DNA from: Chloroflexi bacterium 44-23
GTDB lineage: Bacteria > Chloroflexota > Anaerolineae > Anaerolineales > Anaerolineaceae
DNA: 64,000 bases
Assembly (NCBI GenBank): GCA_001899005.1
Contig: MKUW01000015.1
Coordinates: 310,001 to 374,000, forward strand
Direction: 5' to 3'
Within the stretch, counting starts at the first letter, position 1, and each line of letters starts with the position of its first letter. Shown one piece after another: positions 8,027 through 17,221 of this stretch. The position numbers and the translations under genes are program-made. The notes under the pieces are model-generated. The model saw only the letters and a program-made list of their open reading frames with translations. It was not told the DNA's origin and ran no database searches.

Positions 8027-9883
8027 ATGCAGAAAGAAAGAAACGAAGTTCGAAATATTGCAATTATTGCCCATGTTGATCATGGAAAAACAACTTTATT
8101 GGATGCGATGTTAAAGCAAACCCATACGTTTTCAGATCATCAGGTTGTCGCCGAAAGGGTTATGGATTCTTATGATCTCGAAAGGGAGCGGGGAATCACC
8201 ATCCTTTCCAAAAACACCTCGGTTAAATACCTTGATCCAAAAGATAAAGTAGAGTATTTGATTAACATAATTGACACACCCGGCCACGCTGATTTTGGTG
8301 GTGAGGTTGAACGCGTCTTAAATATGGTTGATGGTGTATTGTTGTTGGTGGATGCAGCCGAAGGGCCGATGCCTCAAACCAGATTTGTTTTAAAGAAAGC
8401 ATTGTCCCGTGGATTGAAGGCAATTGTAGTGATCAACAAAATTGACCGTAAAGATGCGGAACCACAACGCGCCTTGAATGAAACTTTCGATCTTTTTATT
8501 GAGCTAGGTGCAACTGATGAACAAATAAACTTCCCGATTGTTTATACCCGGGCGGTCCAGGGTGAAGCAGGTTTTTCAATTGATTCAATGAACAACTCTT
8601 TGTCAGCATTATTTTCTACCATTATCAATGAAATCCGAGGCCCGAATGTAGATACTGAAGCTCCCTTCCAATTGTTGGTAGCCAATCTTGGGTATGATGA
8701 TCACATTGGCTCAACCTGTCTTGGACGGGTTTTTGCTGGGACTGTTACTGAAGGATCCGAAATTGCTCACATTACGCTTGAAAATGAAATCAAACTTGAA
8801 AAAGTAAAATATCTTTTTGTTTTCGAAGGTTTAAAAAAGAAACGGGTGAAACAGGTTATGGCAGGTGATATTGCTTTTATTGCTGGAATCCCTGATTTAC
8901 GGATCGGTGAAACATTGGCCGATAAGGATAATCCGGTCGCTTTGCCACGCATTTCGGTTGAAGAACCTACTGTAAAAATGAGTTTTGAAGTAAACAATTC
9001 TCCATTTTCGGGCAGGGACGGAAGGTTTTTGACAACCCGCCAAATTAGAGACCGCTTACAACGTGAGACCAGAAATAATGTTGCATTACGTGTTGAGGAA
9101 ACCGAGTTTGCTGATCGATTCATTGTATCCGGACGGGGAGAATTACATCTCGCCATTTTAATAGAAACTATGCGCCGGGAGGGATACGAATTCCAGGTAT
9201 CGCGACCAGAAGTCATCTTTAAGAATGGTGAAGATGGTCAGCTGCTGGAACCATTTGAAGAAGTTGTTGTCGAAACGATCCCGGATTGGGTAGGACCTGT
9301 CATAGAACTTTTTGGCGCGAGAAAAGGTAAGTTGTTGGGCATGGAAAACGAGCTGGACGGCGTCGTTTTGCATTATTTAATTCCTACGCGTGGTTTGCTA
9401 GGGTTACGACAGCATTTCTTAACAACTACCCGAGGCCAGGGCGTGTTGCACACAAATTTTTCTGATTACATGGAATATGCAGGAGATATTCCCGCTCGCA
9501 ATACCAGTTCCCTGGTAGCAGGTGAAACAGGTGTGACCAGTACCTATGGCCTCAAAAACGCCGAAGAGCGCGGACTTTTATTTATTGGTGCTGGTGTAGA
9601 TGTGTATGAAGGCATGGTATTTGGCGAATCATATAACGAGAGTGATATCACTGTAAATGTGTGTAAGAAAAAACATCTTACCAATATGCGCTCATCTAAT
9701 AAAGATTTGGAGTATAGGCTTTCCACACCGAATACTCTGTCTCTGGATGAAGCGCTTGAGTTCCTGGCTGAAGACGAATTATTGGAGGTCACTCCAACCG
9801 TCTTTCGAATTCGTAAAAGAATTTTAAACACAGAGGATCGTGGCAAAAGCCAGAAAAACAAGAATCAGATAATGAATGATTAA
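8027..9883 (+). CDS. typA: Ribosome-associated translational GTPase TypA/BipA
   Basis: The 618-residue length and domain order match TypA/BipA: a GTPase domain with AHVDHGKTT (15-23), switch [14 protein letters not shown] and NKID, then EF-G-like domains and the TypA-specific C-terminal region. TypA binds the 70S ribosome and helps late 50S assembly and stress adaptation. An AGGTG ribosome site precedes the ATG. The gene is flanked by a membrane-protein gene 65 bases upstream and a gene-poor convergent region downstream. An inverted repeat overlaps its stop codon. Confidence 0.96.
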   Translation: MQKERNEVRNIAIIAHVDHGKTTLLDAMLKQTHTFSDHQVVAERVMDSYDLERERGITILSKNTSVKYLDPKDKVEYLINIIDTPGHADFGGEVERVLNMVDGVLLLVDAAEGPMPQTRFVLKKALSRGLKAIVVINKIDRKDAEPQRALNETFDLFIELGATDEQINFPIVYTRAVQGEAGFSIDSMNNSLSALFSTIINEIRGPNVDTEAPFQLLVANLGYDDHIGSTCLGRVFAGTVTEGSEIAHITLENEIKLEKVKYLFVFEGLKKKRVKQVMAGDIAFIAGIPDLRIGETLADKDNPVALPRISVEEPTVKMSFEVNNSPFSGRDGRFLTTRQIRDRLQRETRNNVALRVEETEFADRFIVSGRGELHLAILIETMRREGYEFQVSRPEVIFKNGEDGQLLEPFEEVVVETIPDWVGPVIELFGARKGKLLGMENELDGVVLHYLIPTRGLLGLRQHFLTTTRGQGVLHTNFSDYMEYAGDIPARNTSSLVAGETGVTSTYGLKNAEERGLLFIGAGVDVYEGMVFGESYNESDITVNVCKKKHLTNMRSSNKDLEYRLSTPNTLSLDEALEFLAEDELLEVTPTVFRIRKRILNTEDRGKSQKNKNQIMND

Positions 9884-9931
9884 TTGGTTTTTTTGATGTT
9901 GGATTCATTAGACAAACCAATTAATCATTCA
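9873..9931. repeat. 18-bp perfect inverted repeat spanning the typA stop codon
   Basis: Bases 9873-9890 are the exact reverse complement of 9914-9931, separated by 23 bases. The left arm contains the last typA codons and the TAA. The stem is AT-rich and no T-run follows the right arm, so it is not a standard terminator. It could protect the mRNA 3' end or be a protein-binding site. Confidence 0.7.
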
Positions 9932-10406
9932 ATGAGACAAGAAATCACAAAGTTATTAACATGGTTTTTGGTGCGATCATTCACTTGATCCGATTTAAAT
10001 GCATTCGATTACCAGTCAAATAAGTGTGGTTAAAAGCTTGCTGAAAAACAAGAAACTGTCATTGAATCAATTGGTTTACCTTCCCCAAGGATGATGAACT
10101 ATTTAATCCTGCCAGAGAAAATATCCGAAATCAACCCCGTTTAGCAACGTGAATTTATAAAACCATATGGATAGCAGTGAAACAGATCAAAAAGGGTTAA
10201 ATGCAGCTCAGGCAAGCTTGAAAAGTTGAAGGGGCTCTTTATAAAAATCCTTGATGAAAATCAGGGCTTTTTTCATACAATCTCAGAGAAGAAGAAAAAT
10301 TAAAGCCGAGAGAAGGTAATATCCAATCCAGCGTTGAGAAGAACGAAATGGAGGCTGGCATGACTCGCATTTGAACAAGCCAAACTTGAATATTATTGCA
10401 TTCAAA
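9884..10406. other. 523-base gene-free stretch between convergent typA and the YhiN-type gene
   Basis: No open frame of useful length with a ribosome site is present on either strand. The stretch holds the right arm of the inverted repeat at its left end and a bidirectional terminator at 10243-10273. The segment 9932-10240 may be decayed coding DNA, since scattered short open segments are visible, but I recognise no protein in them. Confidence 0.6.
10243..10273. terminator. Bidirectional rho-independent terminator
   Basis: A 7-bp stem (10249-10255 with 10260-10266, one G-T pair) closes a GAAA tetraloop. A run of six T follows on the plus strand (10268-10273) and a run of five A precedes it (10243-10247), which is a T-run on the minus strand. 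It lies between two converging genes, typA (+) and the flavoprotein (-), and suits both. Confidence 0.75.
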
Positions 10407-11597
10407 CTAAACTGATTTACCGGCAACAATCCCGCTTACAAAAGCCCAATGCAAATTAAAACCACCACAAGGTCCAATAACATCCAAAATTTCACCAGCA
10501 AAAAACAAGCCTGGAAGGATTAACGATTCAAGATTGGCCGGATTAATTGACGCGGATGAGACAGCACCGGTGGATATTTGCGCATATTGAAATCCACGTG
10601 TACCAAGAATCTTCTCGGTGAAATTAAAATTGTTCGCAATTTTGGACTTTGCAGCTTCTGGTGGGCTTGAAAGATTTAAATTCTTGCGTTTACTATTTTC
10701 CGTAAATTGATCAATTAATTTGATGGGAAAGACGGGTAATAGCGCAACGGATAAAGGGATTTTCTCTTCATCATTTTGCGTAAGTGTTGACAAAACCTCT
10801 TGTGTTTGGGTGTTGTTGAAGTTGAACTCGAGGGTTAGACCTGATTCTCCCTCGTTGACATAATGGCTAAGATTCATCGCAGCAGGTCCGTTGACTCCCC
10901 ACTCAGTAAAGATGATGTTTCCTGTGGAAGAGGCGACCTCATTGTGATTTCTTCTTAAAGTCAGTTGGGTATCAAGGCGAACACCGTTAAGTAATTTTGA
11001 AAAATCTTTTGTGGTTTTAATGGGAGCCAAGCCAGGTTTTGCTGTAATTATCTTATGACCCATTTTACCGAGAACATTCAGGAGATTATCAGAGGAATTT
11101 AATTGCGGATGTGCTTGGCCACCTGCAGCAATGATCAGTCTATCAAAACTTAGAGACTCACCATTTTCAATCGATAGGACATACCTGCCCTTTGAATATT
11201 GAATGTCTTTGACATAAGTGGATGCCCTGATCTCCACTCTGTGCATTCGCAGAACTTCATTAAGAAACATGGCTATATTTTTAGCTGAATTGGATATTGG
11301 GTAACACCAGCCATCATCCGTGTGATAAATGAAGATACCCAATTGTTTAAAATAAGATGCCAGAAATGTAAAATTATAATGCCGGATAATGTCACTATAA
11401 GCAAAATCTTCGATAGAAGAATATAATTTTGAATCTATATTTAGGTTGGTAAGGTTGCCTCTGCCGGCTCCGGATGCTGCCAATTTTCTACCTGGCGCCG
11501 AATTAAAATCGATCAAGGTCACTGCATCATGACGTTTTGCTGCTTCCAAAGCAGCGAATATTCCGGCTGGACCGCCTCCGATAACACCTACCTTCAT
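10407..11597 (-). CDS. FAD/NAD(P)-dependent oxidoreductase, HI0933/YhiN family
   Basis: The ATG at 11597 has an AGAGGA ribosome site 8 bases upstream and begins directly with the Rossmann segment VGVIGGGPAG, so it is preferred over the ATG at 11624. The 396-residue protein has the YhiN pattern: GGGPAG at 7-12, then PGRKLAASGAGRGNLTN, a central insertion domain, and a C-terminal FAD segment (LFFAGEILDVIGPCGGFN). It is a predicted cytoplasmic flavoprotein; no substrate is established for the family as far as I can say. It is divergent from the radical SAM gene, with a short palindrome between them. Confidence 0.88.
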   Translation of the reverse strand: MKVGVIGGGPAGIFAALEAAKRHDAVTLIDFNSAPGRKLAASGAGRGNLTNLNIDSKLYSSIEDFAYSDIIRHYNFTFLASYFKQLGIFIYHTDDGWCYPISNSAKNIAMFLNEVLRMHRVEIRASTYVKDIQYSKGRYVLSIENGESLSFDRLIIAAGGQAHPQLNSSDNLLNVLGKMGHKIITAKPGLAPIKTTKDFSKLLNGVRLDTQLTLRRNHNEVASSTGNIIFTEWGVNGPAAMNLSHYVNEGESGLTLEFNFNNTQTQEVLSTLTQNDEEKIPLSVALLPVFPIKLIDQFTENSKRKNLNLSSPPEAAKSKIANNFNFTEKILGTRGFQYAQISTGAVSSASINPANLESLILPGLFFAGEILDVIGPCGGFNLHWAFVSGIVAGKSV

Positions 11598-11654
11598 GAG
11601 CTTATCCTCTAGTATAGCATTCAAGAAGTTTAGAAAATTCTGAATGAAATATAT

Positions 11655-11666
11655 GATAATATTATC
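11655..11666. promoter_or_regulatory. 12-bp perfect palindrome in a divergent intergenic region
   Basis: GATAATATTATC sits midway in the 107-base gap between two divergently transcribed genes, close to where promoters must lie. It could be an operator, but short AT-rich palindromes also arise by chance. Confidence 0.25.
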
Positions 11667-11704
11667 CTATTATTGGTAAATTAACAGAAAAGGTGCATTA
11701 ATTA

Positions 11705-13045
11705 ATGAAAAAAGATCTTCGAACATTTCGCCAAACCCTTTTTTCAAAAGTCTTGGCCGAGGTAATCGGCAAAATTACTTACAACCAACTGACGTTGGAT
11801 CGAATTCCGGAAAACTTTCACTATCCGACACCTGATCAAAATAAAAAATACGTTCTCTACTCTCATATTCCTTTTTGTGAAAGTTTATGTCCGTATTGTT
11901 CTTTCAATCGCTTTGTGTTCAATGAGTCAAAAACACGCAGTTATTTTAAAAGTTTGCGTCAAGAAATAAATATGCTGGCGGATAAGGGTTACGACTTTAC
12001 CACCATGTATATTGGCGGTGGAACCCCAACTGTACTGGTTGATGAACTAACCCAAACAATTGATTTGGCCAAAAGTCTTTTTTCTATTAAAGATGTTTCT
12101 TGCGAAACCAATCCCAATCATCTGACACATGAAATCTTAAGTGAACTTGTCGGTCGGGTCGATCGCATGTCGGTTGGTGTGCAAAGCTTTGATGATCATC
12201 TCTTAAAACAAATGAGCCGCTACGAAAAATTTGGTTCTGGTGACCAAATCCTGGAAATTATCCAAAATGCTGTTGGGATTTTGCCCTCGTTGAATGTTGA
12301 TATGATCTATAATCTTCCGGATCAAACACCAGAAATTTTGCGACGAGATCTCGATTATGTCATTCTCTCCGGAGCTGAACAAACGACATTCTATCCATTA
12401 ATGAGCGCCCCTTCGGTAAAAAAAGCAATGGATAGAACACTTGGGAAAATGAACCAAGGTCGAGAATTGGAATACTTTCAAATTATTGCTGAAGAGCTTG
12501 AGAAAGCGTATAAGCCCGCCTCTGCCTGGACCTTCTCACGACACGACGTAAAAATGATTGATGAATATATAGTTCAGTACGAAGAATATATTGGTACTGG
12601 ATCGGGTGCTTTCAGCTACATGAATGGTAATTTGCTCGTAAATACTTTTTCTTTGGGAAAGTATGAGCAATGGATTAGCGATGGCAAAATGCCGATTTAT
12701 GCCTATAAATCATTCTCAAGGCGTGATCGGATGCGCTACCGGTTTATGATGGAACTTTTCGATCTTACGCTTGATAAACAAAAATTTGCACAAGATTATG
12801 GTGTAACTCCTGAGATTAGCCTCTTCCCGGAAATGACCTTCATGCGCCTGGCAGGCGCTTTCGCCAAAACTACCAAAGACAATATCTTCTTAAATCAAAA
12901 TAGCCGTTATCTGCTGGTTGTTATGATGCGTGAGTTTTTTGCTAATGTTAATCTTTTACGAGATCAGGCTCGCAAGGCACTCCCACAGGAAGAACGTCTG
13001 ATGTGCGTGGTCAATGAAAAACTCTACCATAACGAGTTCGCATAA
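11705..13045 (+). CDS. Radical SAM protein, HemN/HemW (coproporphyrinogen oxidase-like) family
   Basis: The [4Fe-4S] cluster motif is FCESLCPYC, with Cys58, Cys62 and Cys65. It is followed by YIGGGTPT and ETNPNHLT, the hallmark blocks of the HemN/HemW family. The 446-residue length fits. An AAGGTG ribosome site precedes the ATG. Members are anaerobic coproporphyrinogen III dehydrogenases (HemN), haem chaperones (HemW) or related haem-modifying enzymes. The sequence alone does not choose between these roles, and no other haem gene is nearby. It reads toward the peptidase/integrase pair. Confidence 0.82.
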   Translation: MKKDLRTFRQTLFSKVLAEVIGKITYNQLTLDRIPENFHYPTPDQNKKYVLYSHIPFCESLCPYCSFNRFVFNESKTRSYFKSLRQEINMLADKGYDFTTMYIGGGTPTVLVDELTQTIDLAKSLFSIKDVSCETNPNHLTHEILSELVGRVDRMSVGVQSFDDHLLKQMSRYEKFGSGDQILEIIQNAVGILPSLNVDMIYNLPDQTPEILRRDLDYVILSGAEQTTFYPLMSAPSVKKAMDRTLGKMNQGRELEYFQIIAEELEKAYKPASAWTFSRHDVKMIDEYIVQYEEYIGTGSGAFSYMNGNLLVNTFSLGKYEQWISDGKMPIYAYKSFSRRDRMRYRFMMELFDLTLDKQKFAQDYGVTPEISLFPEMTFMRLAGAFAKTTKDNIFLNQNSRYLLVVMMREFFANVNLLRDQARKALPQEERLMCVVNEKLYHNEFA

Positions 13046-13086
13046 AGAACAAAATCTTTTTATCTATAAAAACCAAACCAGATTAA

Positions 13087-13713
13087 TCAATCAGCTGAGA
13101 AAGGTGGTTTTATTTTGTAATGGTTACAAAAGAAACCCCGAATTGCTTCAAATGTTGATTGTTTGATTGAAAGCGCATTGATATCCCTAGAAATCATAAT
13201 CGAGGGGGTTTCGCCAGGGTGATTGGGATCATAACAAAACAAATTTGTTACACTGTTGTCAATTTCATAGCCAGTGATAACCAGTTGATGATTATTGGTT
13301 AAGTTTTCAAATTTTGAAGAACGTATAATTACAAGCGGGCAGGGGATGCCCGCATCGATAGATTGTGTTACTTTTGGCAGTTGCCTTGAAATTGTCCCGA
13401 TCAAAAGGTTGTTATCTTTTGAAAAATTGCGAGTCAGCAAATCGTAGTAATTCTTTAAAGGCATACTATTGAGTTGCCGCCTCCAAAGATAATGAACAAA
13501 TTGCGTGTATCTTTCGGTATCTTCCGAATTTATAAGCGGTAAATCTACTTTGTTGTAGTAATAATCAAGTGCACTAAATACCATACCTCCACATAAGCCA
13601 TAAATGGAGTTTCCAATCGTTACGCGGATAAAAATATTTAACCAATTTTTCTCAAACCGGTTAGGAAATGGATAACCATTGATATTGGGTTGGAATTCGG
13701 TCTTTATAATCAT
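13087..13713 (-). CDS. Predicted papain/C39-like cysteine peptidase-fold protein
   Basis: This 208-residue protein has no signal peptide. The segment YGLCGGMVFSALDYY carries Cys41 in a typical papain-like Cys position. NNHQLVITGYE has His142, and a CYDPNHPG turn at 160-167 gives an Asp/Asn, the order expected for a Cys-His-Asp fold of the C39-like type. Catalysis is inferred from this spacing. The gene lies 24 bases downstream of a tyrosine recombinase gene on the same strand and is probably co-transcribed with it. Its target is unknown. Confidence 0.6.
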   Translation of the reverse strand: MIIKTEFQPNINGYPFPNRFEKNWLNIFIRVTIGNSIYGLCGGMVFSALDYYYNKVDLPLINSEDTERYTQFVHYLWRRQLNSMPLKNYYDLLTRNFSKDNNLLIGTISRQLPKVTQSIDAGIPCPLVIIRSSKFENLTNNHQLVITGYEIDNSVTNLFCYDPNHPGETPSIMISRDINALSIKQSTFEAIRGFFCNHYKIKPPFSAD

Positions 13714-13737
13714 TTAATACCAGGTTTATACGAAAAA

Positions 13738-14715
13738 TTATTTGAAAATATCTTTATAGCCCCGGTCCAATTCATCATCATTGATGTGTGCGTAGCGCTG
13801 GGTGACAGCTATATTGGTGTGACGGGCAAGAGATTGAGCCAATTTCAGGTTTCCTGATGCTTGCAAAATACGGGTAACAAAGTAATGCCGAAATGAATGC
13901 GGTGTGATTGTTCCCGCAGCAGATTGCCCAAGAAATTCCACCACTCGTGCGGTAACGATATTTCTGCCGGTAGTGGTCGTAATAGGCGTAATTTTCTTGC
14001 CAGCCCCTTTATCGTGCCGGGCAAATATTGGTAGTGCACTCAAAGAAATTCCGGTGGCGCCGTCCAATTCTGCGCGTAGGTTAATATATTCCTTGATTTT
14101 TTGTATACTTCGTTCAGAAAAGCGAACGACAGCTTCGCGATTTCCTTTTCCGATTACGATCGCCCGTAATTCAAACCAATTAATATCGCCGCGCCGAAGT
14201 TTGCAAGCCTCATGTACACGTAAGCCGGTGTCTGCCAGGCAGAAAAGGAAAGCACGGTCACGATAATTGATTAATCGCTCTACCTCGCCGTCCGTATGCA
14301 GATTGCTTAATTGGTCTGCCTTTTCCAGAACAACATCGATTTCACTTTTTGGAAACTGGGGCAGTCTTACACCAGCTTTCCGGGAACGTTGTTTAATCAA
14401 TAATTGGATGCGTACCAGGTTAATTTCGGCTAATTTTTCAGAAGTTATGTATTCATAAAATGCCTTTACCGAAGTTAAATAAAGCCGCTCAGTAGCTGGA
14501 GATTGATATTTCAGATAAGCAATAAAAGCAGCAAATTGTTCATCTGAAAGAAAGGAAATATTCATAGTGGAGATATCAATTTTTTTCTCTGCCAACATTT
14601 TTAAAAACAAGTTTAATCCGTTGCGGTAGGTTTTATACGTGTTTTCACTGCGCGCAAATTGAATAGTACGTAAATATTGTTCACAGACTGCTGAAATTGT
14701 TGGGATTGAATCCAT
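13738..14715 (-). CDS. Tyrosine recombinase (XerC/D-like integrase)
   Basis: The 325-residue protein has an N-terminal SAM-like core-binding domain (about 1-95) and a C-terminal catalytic domain. The catalytic set is complete: Arg166 in DTGLRVHEA, Lys190 in IGKGN, His273 and Arg276 in TPHSFRH, His299 in ARHTN and the nucleophile Tyr308 in TQRYAH. The domain order and length fit a Xer-like recombinase, but the core-binding domain is not a clean XerC or XerD match by eye. No attachment repeats or other phage genes were seen, so it may be a chromosomal Xer-like enzyme or a relic of a mobile element. Confidence 0.9.
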   Translation of the reverse strand: MDSIPTISAVCEQYLRTIQFARSENTYKTYRNGLNLFLKMLAEKKIDISTMNISFLSDEQFAAFIAYLKYQSPATERLYLTSVKAFYEYITSEKLAEINLVRIQLLIKQRSRKAGVRLPQFPKSEIDVVLEKADQLSNLHTDGEVERLINYRDRAFLFCLADTGLRVHEACKLRRGDINWFELRAIVIGKGNREAVVRFSERSIQKIKEYINLRAELDGATGISLSALPIFARHDKGAGKKITPITTTTGRNIVTARVVEFLGQSAAGTITPHSFRHYFVTRILQASGNLKLAQSLARHTNIAVTQRYAHINDDELDRGYKDIFK

Positions 14716-15560
14716 GCAGGTATTATACTGAAGAACTATAAAAACAAAAGAAACTTAAGCAGAACGAGTGACTGCGCATAGCTTTCAACTTTTCGTGGGT
14801 TAGGGGTGAATATTCAACCAGCATAATTAAGAGAGCGCCAGGCAGTGACATCGTGTTATCGTTTTTGTGAAAATTTATTGCTTTTATTGTAGTTTGGTTA
14901 CCATCTAATTAATCAAATTTACTCGCTTTTTCGGAAATACCCAATCTATAAATATGCTTATGATAATAGAACTTATCGAAACCATATACATAAGATTGGT
15001 TTATTTTATACCCCCCACCGCCTGAATGAAAAAGCAATTTTGATGATGTGGACATTTTGGCTATCAATGATATTTTGGAGATTAGATAACCAAATATGCA
15101 TATTCCCTTCTCGTTTGAATCAGCCATTTTTCTACATAAGCCACTGCTCCGTTTTGATATATTTTCAAAATGTTTCTGCTTTGGTAGAGAAATTTCAACT
15201 TATGTGGATCGCATCTGGATTTAGAAATTTAATTGCAGTTAAGATGAATTGAGATTAAGAATAAGCGAATACCCAATTCATTTTGGTATTGTCTATGAAT
15301 GTTTAGTTCCCAATAGAGACTAGAACAGATATACTATGAATTAATTGGGTTGTTTTCAGAACTCCTTACTTGAATCGTGATTGAGAAGATGTTTTCGTTT
15401 GGAAGATGTGATTATTTTTTGTATCATAAAGAATAGGATTAATTATTGGATTCTAGAGAAACCAATTCGTTTTTTTAAGAAGATCAATTTTAGAAAAGGT
15501 TTTTTGGCTAAATTTGTTTTTTATTTCATGAAGGGTTTTACTAAAAAGTAGGAAATTAAA
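14716..15560. other. 845-base gene-free AT-rich stretch upstream of the integrase gene
   Basis: This is the longest gap in the window. It contains only short overlapping open frames on opposite strands, none with a ribosome site or recognisable motif. A minus-strand frame of 72 codons at 14909-15127 contains a Gly-rich turn but is not convincing. The promoters of the integrase (-) and esterase (+) must lie here. No tRNA and no clear terminator were found, and no long direct repeat was noticed by eye. Confidence 0.6.
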
Positions 15561-16349
15561 ATGAACCAATGGATTCAGAACGAAGATCTGGATGGGAGTC
15601 AATTTTTCCTTGAGGGAAGAAGCAGCGTTCTCGTCATTCTCATACATGGCTTCACTGCTACAACGGTCGAGGTTCGCCCTCTCGCGGAAGCGCTCTTTTC
15701 ACAAGGTTTTTCTATTTCTGCCCCTCTCCTACCGGGCCACAATACTACCCCGGAAGATTTGAATTCGAAGAAGTGGCAAGATTGGACAGATGCTGTCATT
15801 GATGTTTTCAAGATTTATTCAGGTCAATATAAGCATATTTTTATCGCCGGAGAATCGATGGGAGGATTAATTGCCCTATATCTGGCGAGCAAATACCCGC
15901 AATTCAAGGGTTTATTGCTTTATTCTCCTGCAATTAGAATAAAGAATTTAAGATTTTCGGGCATGATTCGAATTTTCAAGAAATTTATCAGAAAGAAAAA
16001 TTATGGATCCGATGATGGTGTAAAACCAGGGGAACTTCCATGGAAAGGTTATCGTGTCAACCCAACTTCGGCAGTTTTTCAGCTTTATAAATTACAGAAG
16101 GTTGTCGAAAAACGGCTTGGTTTAATTGATTTGCCGACAGTAATTTTTCAAGGCAAATTGGACACCACCATCGACGCATCCGGTGCTAAGTTTATTCTTG
16201 ATGAAATCAGTTCACAAAATAAAGAATTAGTATTACTTGAGAACTCGGGGCATTGTGTCATCCTCGAAAAGGAACATAAGTATGCCTTTGAAAAATCAAT
16301 CGAGTTTATCAATAAACAGCTCGGCTTTGCGGTCAATAAATCAGACTAA
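15561..16349 (+). CDS. Alpha/beta-hydrolase, carboxylesterase/monoacylglycerol lipase type
   Basis: The 262-residue enzyme has the oxyanion-hole segment LIHGFTA (28-34), the nucleophile elbow GESMG with Ser99, the acid Asp201 in QGKLD and the base His231 in NSGHC. The length and the HGF motif resemble Est30-type thermostable carboxylesterases. It lacks a signal peptide and should hydrolyse short-chain esters in the cytoplasm. An AGGAAA ribosome site precedes the ATG. It is followed 51 bases later by the asp23-nusB pair. Confidence 0.88.
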   Translation: MNQWIQNEDLDGSQFFLEGRSSVLVILIHGFTATTVEVRPLAEALFSQGFSISAPLLPGHNTTPEDLNSKKWQDWTDAVIDVFKIYSGQYKHIFIAGESMGGLIALYLASKYPQFKGLLLYSPAIRIKNLRFSGMIRIFKKFIRKKNYGSDDGVKPGELPWKGYRVNPTSAVFQLYKLQKVVEKRLGLIDLPTVIFQGKLDTTIDASGAKFILDEISSQNKELVLLENSGHCVILEKEHKYAFEKSIEFINKQLGFAVNKSD

Positions 16350-16400
16350 TTAAGTTATAATGGTTTAAAACTAGGAACTGAACCTTAATACGGAGTAAAA

Positions 16401-16754
16401 ATGACTTCTTCATCATCAAAATCTGGAAAAACGACGATTGCACCGGAAGTACTGGTATCAATCGCAAAGTTGACTGCCTTATCTGTCGATGGTGTTAGCA
16501 GACTCGCCTCCATTCACACGGAAGTTGATCGCTTCTTTAAGCGTGGTGTTAGCGAAGGTATCAAAATAAATGTCGAAGATGGCACTGTCTATGCAGACAT
16601 TTATGTCATCTTAAACCGAGATTACAACATTCGGGATGTCAGTCACACAATTCAAAACAAAGTTTCCCGTGCGATTTCTGAAATGGTCGGTATGGATGTT
16701 GGGAAAATAAATATTCACGTAGAAGATATTGAACTTTCAAAAATAGAGAGTTAG
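16401..16754 (+). CDS. Asp23/Gls24 family protein (YqhY-like)
   Basis: The 117-residue protein has the Asp23 pattern: IAPEVLVSIAKLTALSVDGV near the start, GIKINVEDGTVYADIYV in the middle and a C-terminal VGMDVGKINIHVEDI strand. Family members are linked to cell-envelope stress and to acetyl-CoA carboxylase control in Firmicutes. A clear ribosome site (CGGAG) precedes the ATG. Its position 7 bases before nusB is the same as yqhY-nusB in Bacillus, which supports the assignment. Confidence 0.88.
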   Translation: MTSSSSKSGKTTIAPEVLVSIAKLTALSVDGVSRLASIHTEVDRFFKRGVSEGIKINVEDGTVYADIYVILNRDYNIRDVSHTIQNKVSRAISEMVGMDVGKINIHVEDIELSKIES

Positions 16755-16761
16755 TCGATTA

Positions 16762-17196
16762 GTGAAAGCCCGAACTAAAGCACGTGGAATTGCGCTTCAA
16801 GTTTTATATGAATATGACCTTTCGGGACATTCTCCTCTCATTTCACTTGCAAACCGGATTGAAGAAGACCCCCTTGAAGAAAAGTTAATAGAATTCACAA
16901 CCAAAATCGTCACAAACATAGTCCCTATGGTACATCAATTGGATGAATTAATCGCAGTTCATGCGCCGGAATGGCCAATGGATCAGCTTGCAGTTATTGA
17001 CCGTAATATTTTGCGGATTGCGCTATGGGAATTCGCCATTGAGCAATGTACACCTGTAAAAGTCGCCATCAATGAAGCCATTGAACTTGCCAAAGTATAT
17101 GGATCTGACGCAACACCTCGCTTTGTGAATGGTGTGCTAGGCAGCCTGGCGAACAAACAAAATGAGATCATTCAAAAAATAAAACCGGATTCTTAA
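16762..17196 (+). CDS. nusB: Transcription antitermination factor NusB
   Basis: The 144-residue protein opens with ARTKARGIALQVLYEYDL, the RNA-binding start of NusB, and ends with the conserved FVNGVLGSLAN block. NusB pairs with NusE (S10) on boxA RNA to stop premature termination of rRNA transcription. GTG at 16762 is the start; no better upstream codon exists because the Asp23 gene ends 7 bases before. The pair is presumably one transcript. Confidence 0.93.
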   Translation: MKARTKARGIALQVLYEYDLSGHSPLISLANRIEEDPLEEKLIEFTTKIVTNIVPMVHQLDELIAVHAPEWPMDQLAVIDRNILRIALWEFAIEQCTPVKVAINEAIELAKVYGSDATPRFVNGVLGSLANKQNEIIQKIKPDS

Positions 17197-17221
17197 TACA
17201 GTAATTCAAAAGGTTTGGGAA

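Noticed and set aside
13738..14715. Prophage or integrative element called from the integrase alone
   Set aside because: No phage structural, replication or excision genes, no tRNA next to it and no visible attachment repeats; kept only as a finding to test.
14909..15127. 72-codon minus-strand frame in the large gap
   Set aside because: No ribosome site, no recognisable motif, and it overlaps an equally plausible random frame on the other strand.
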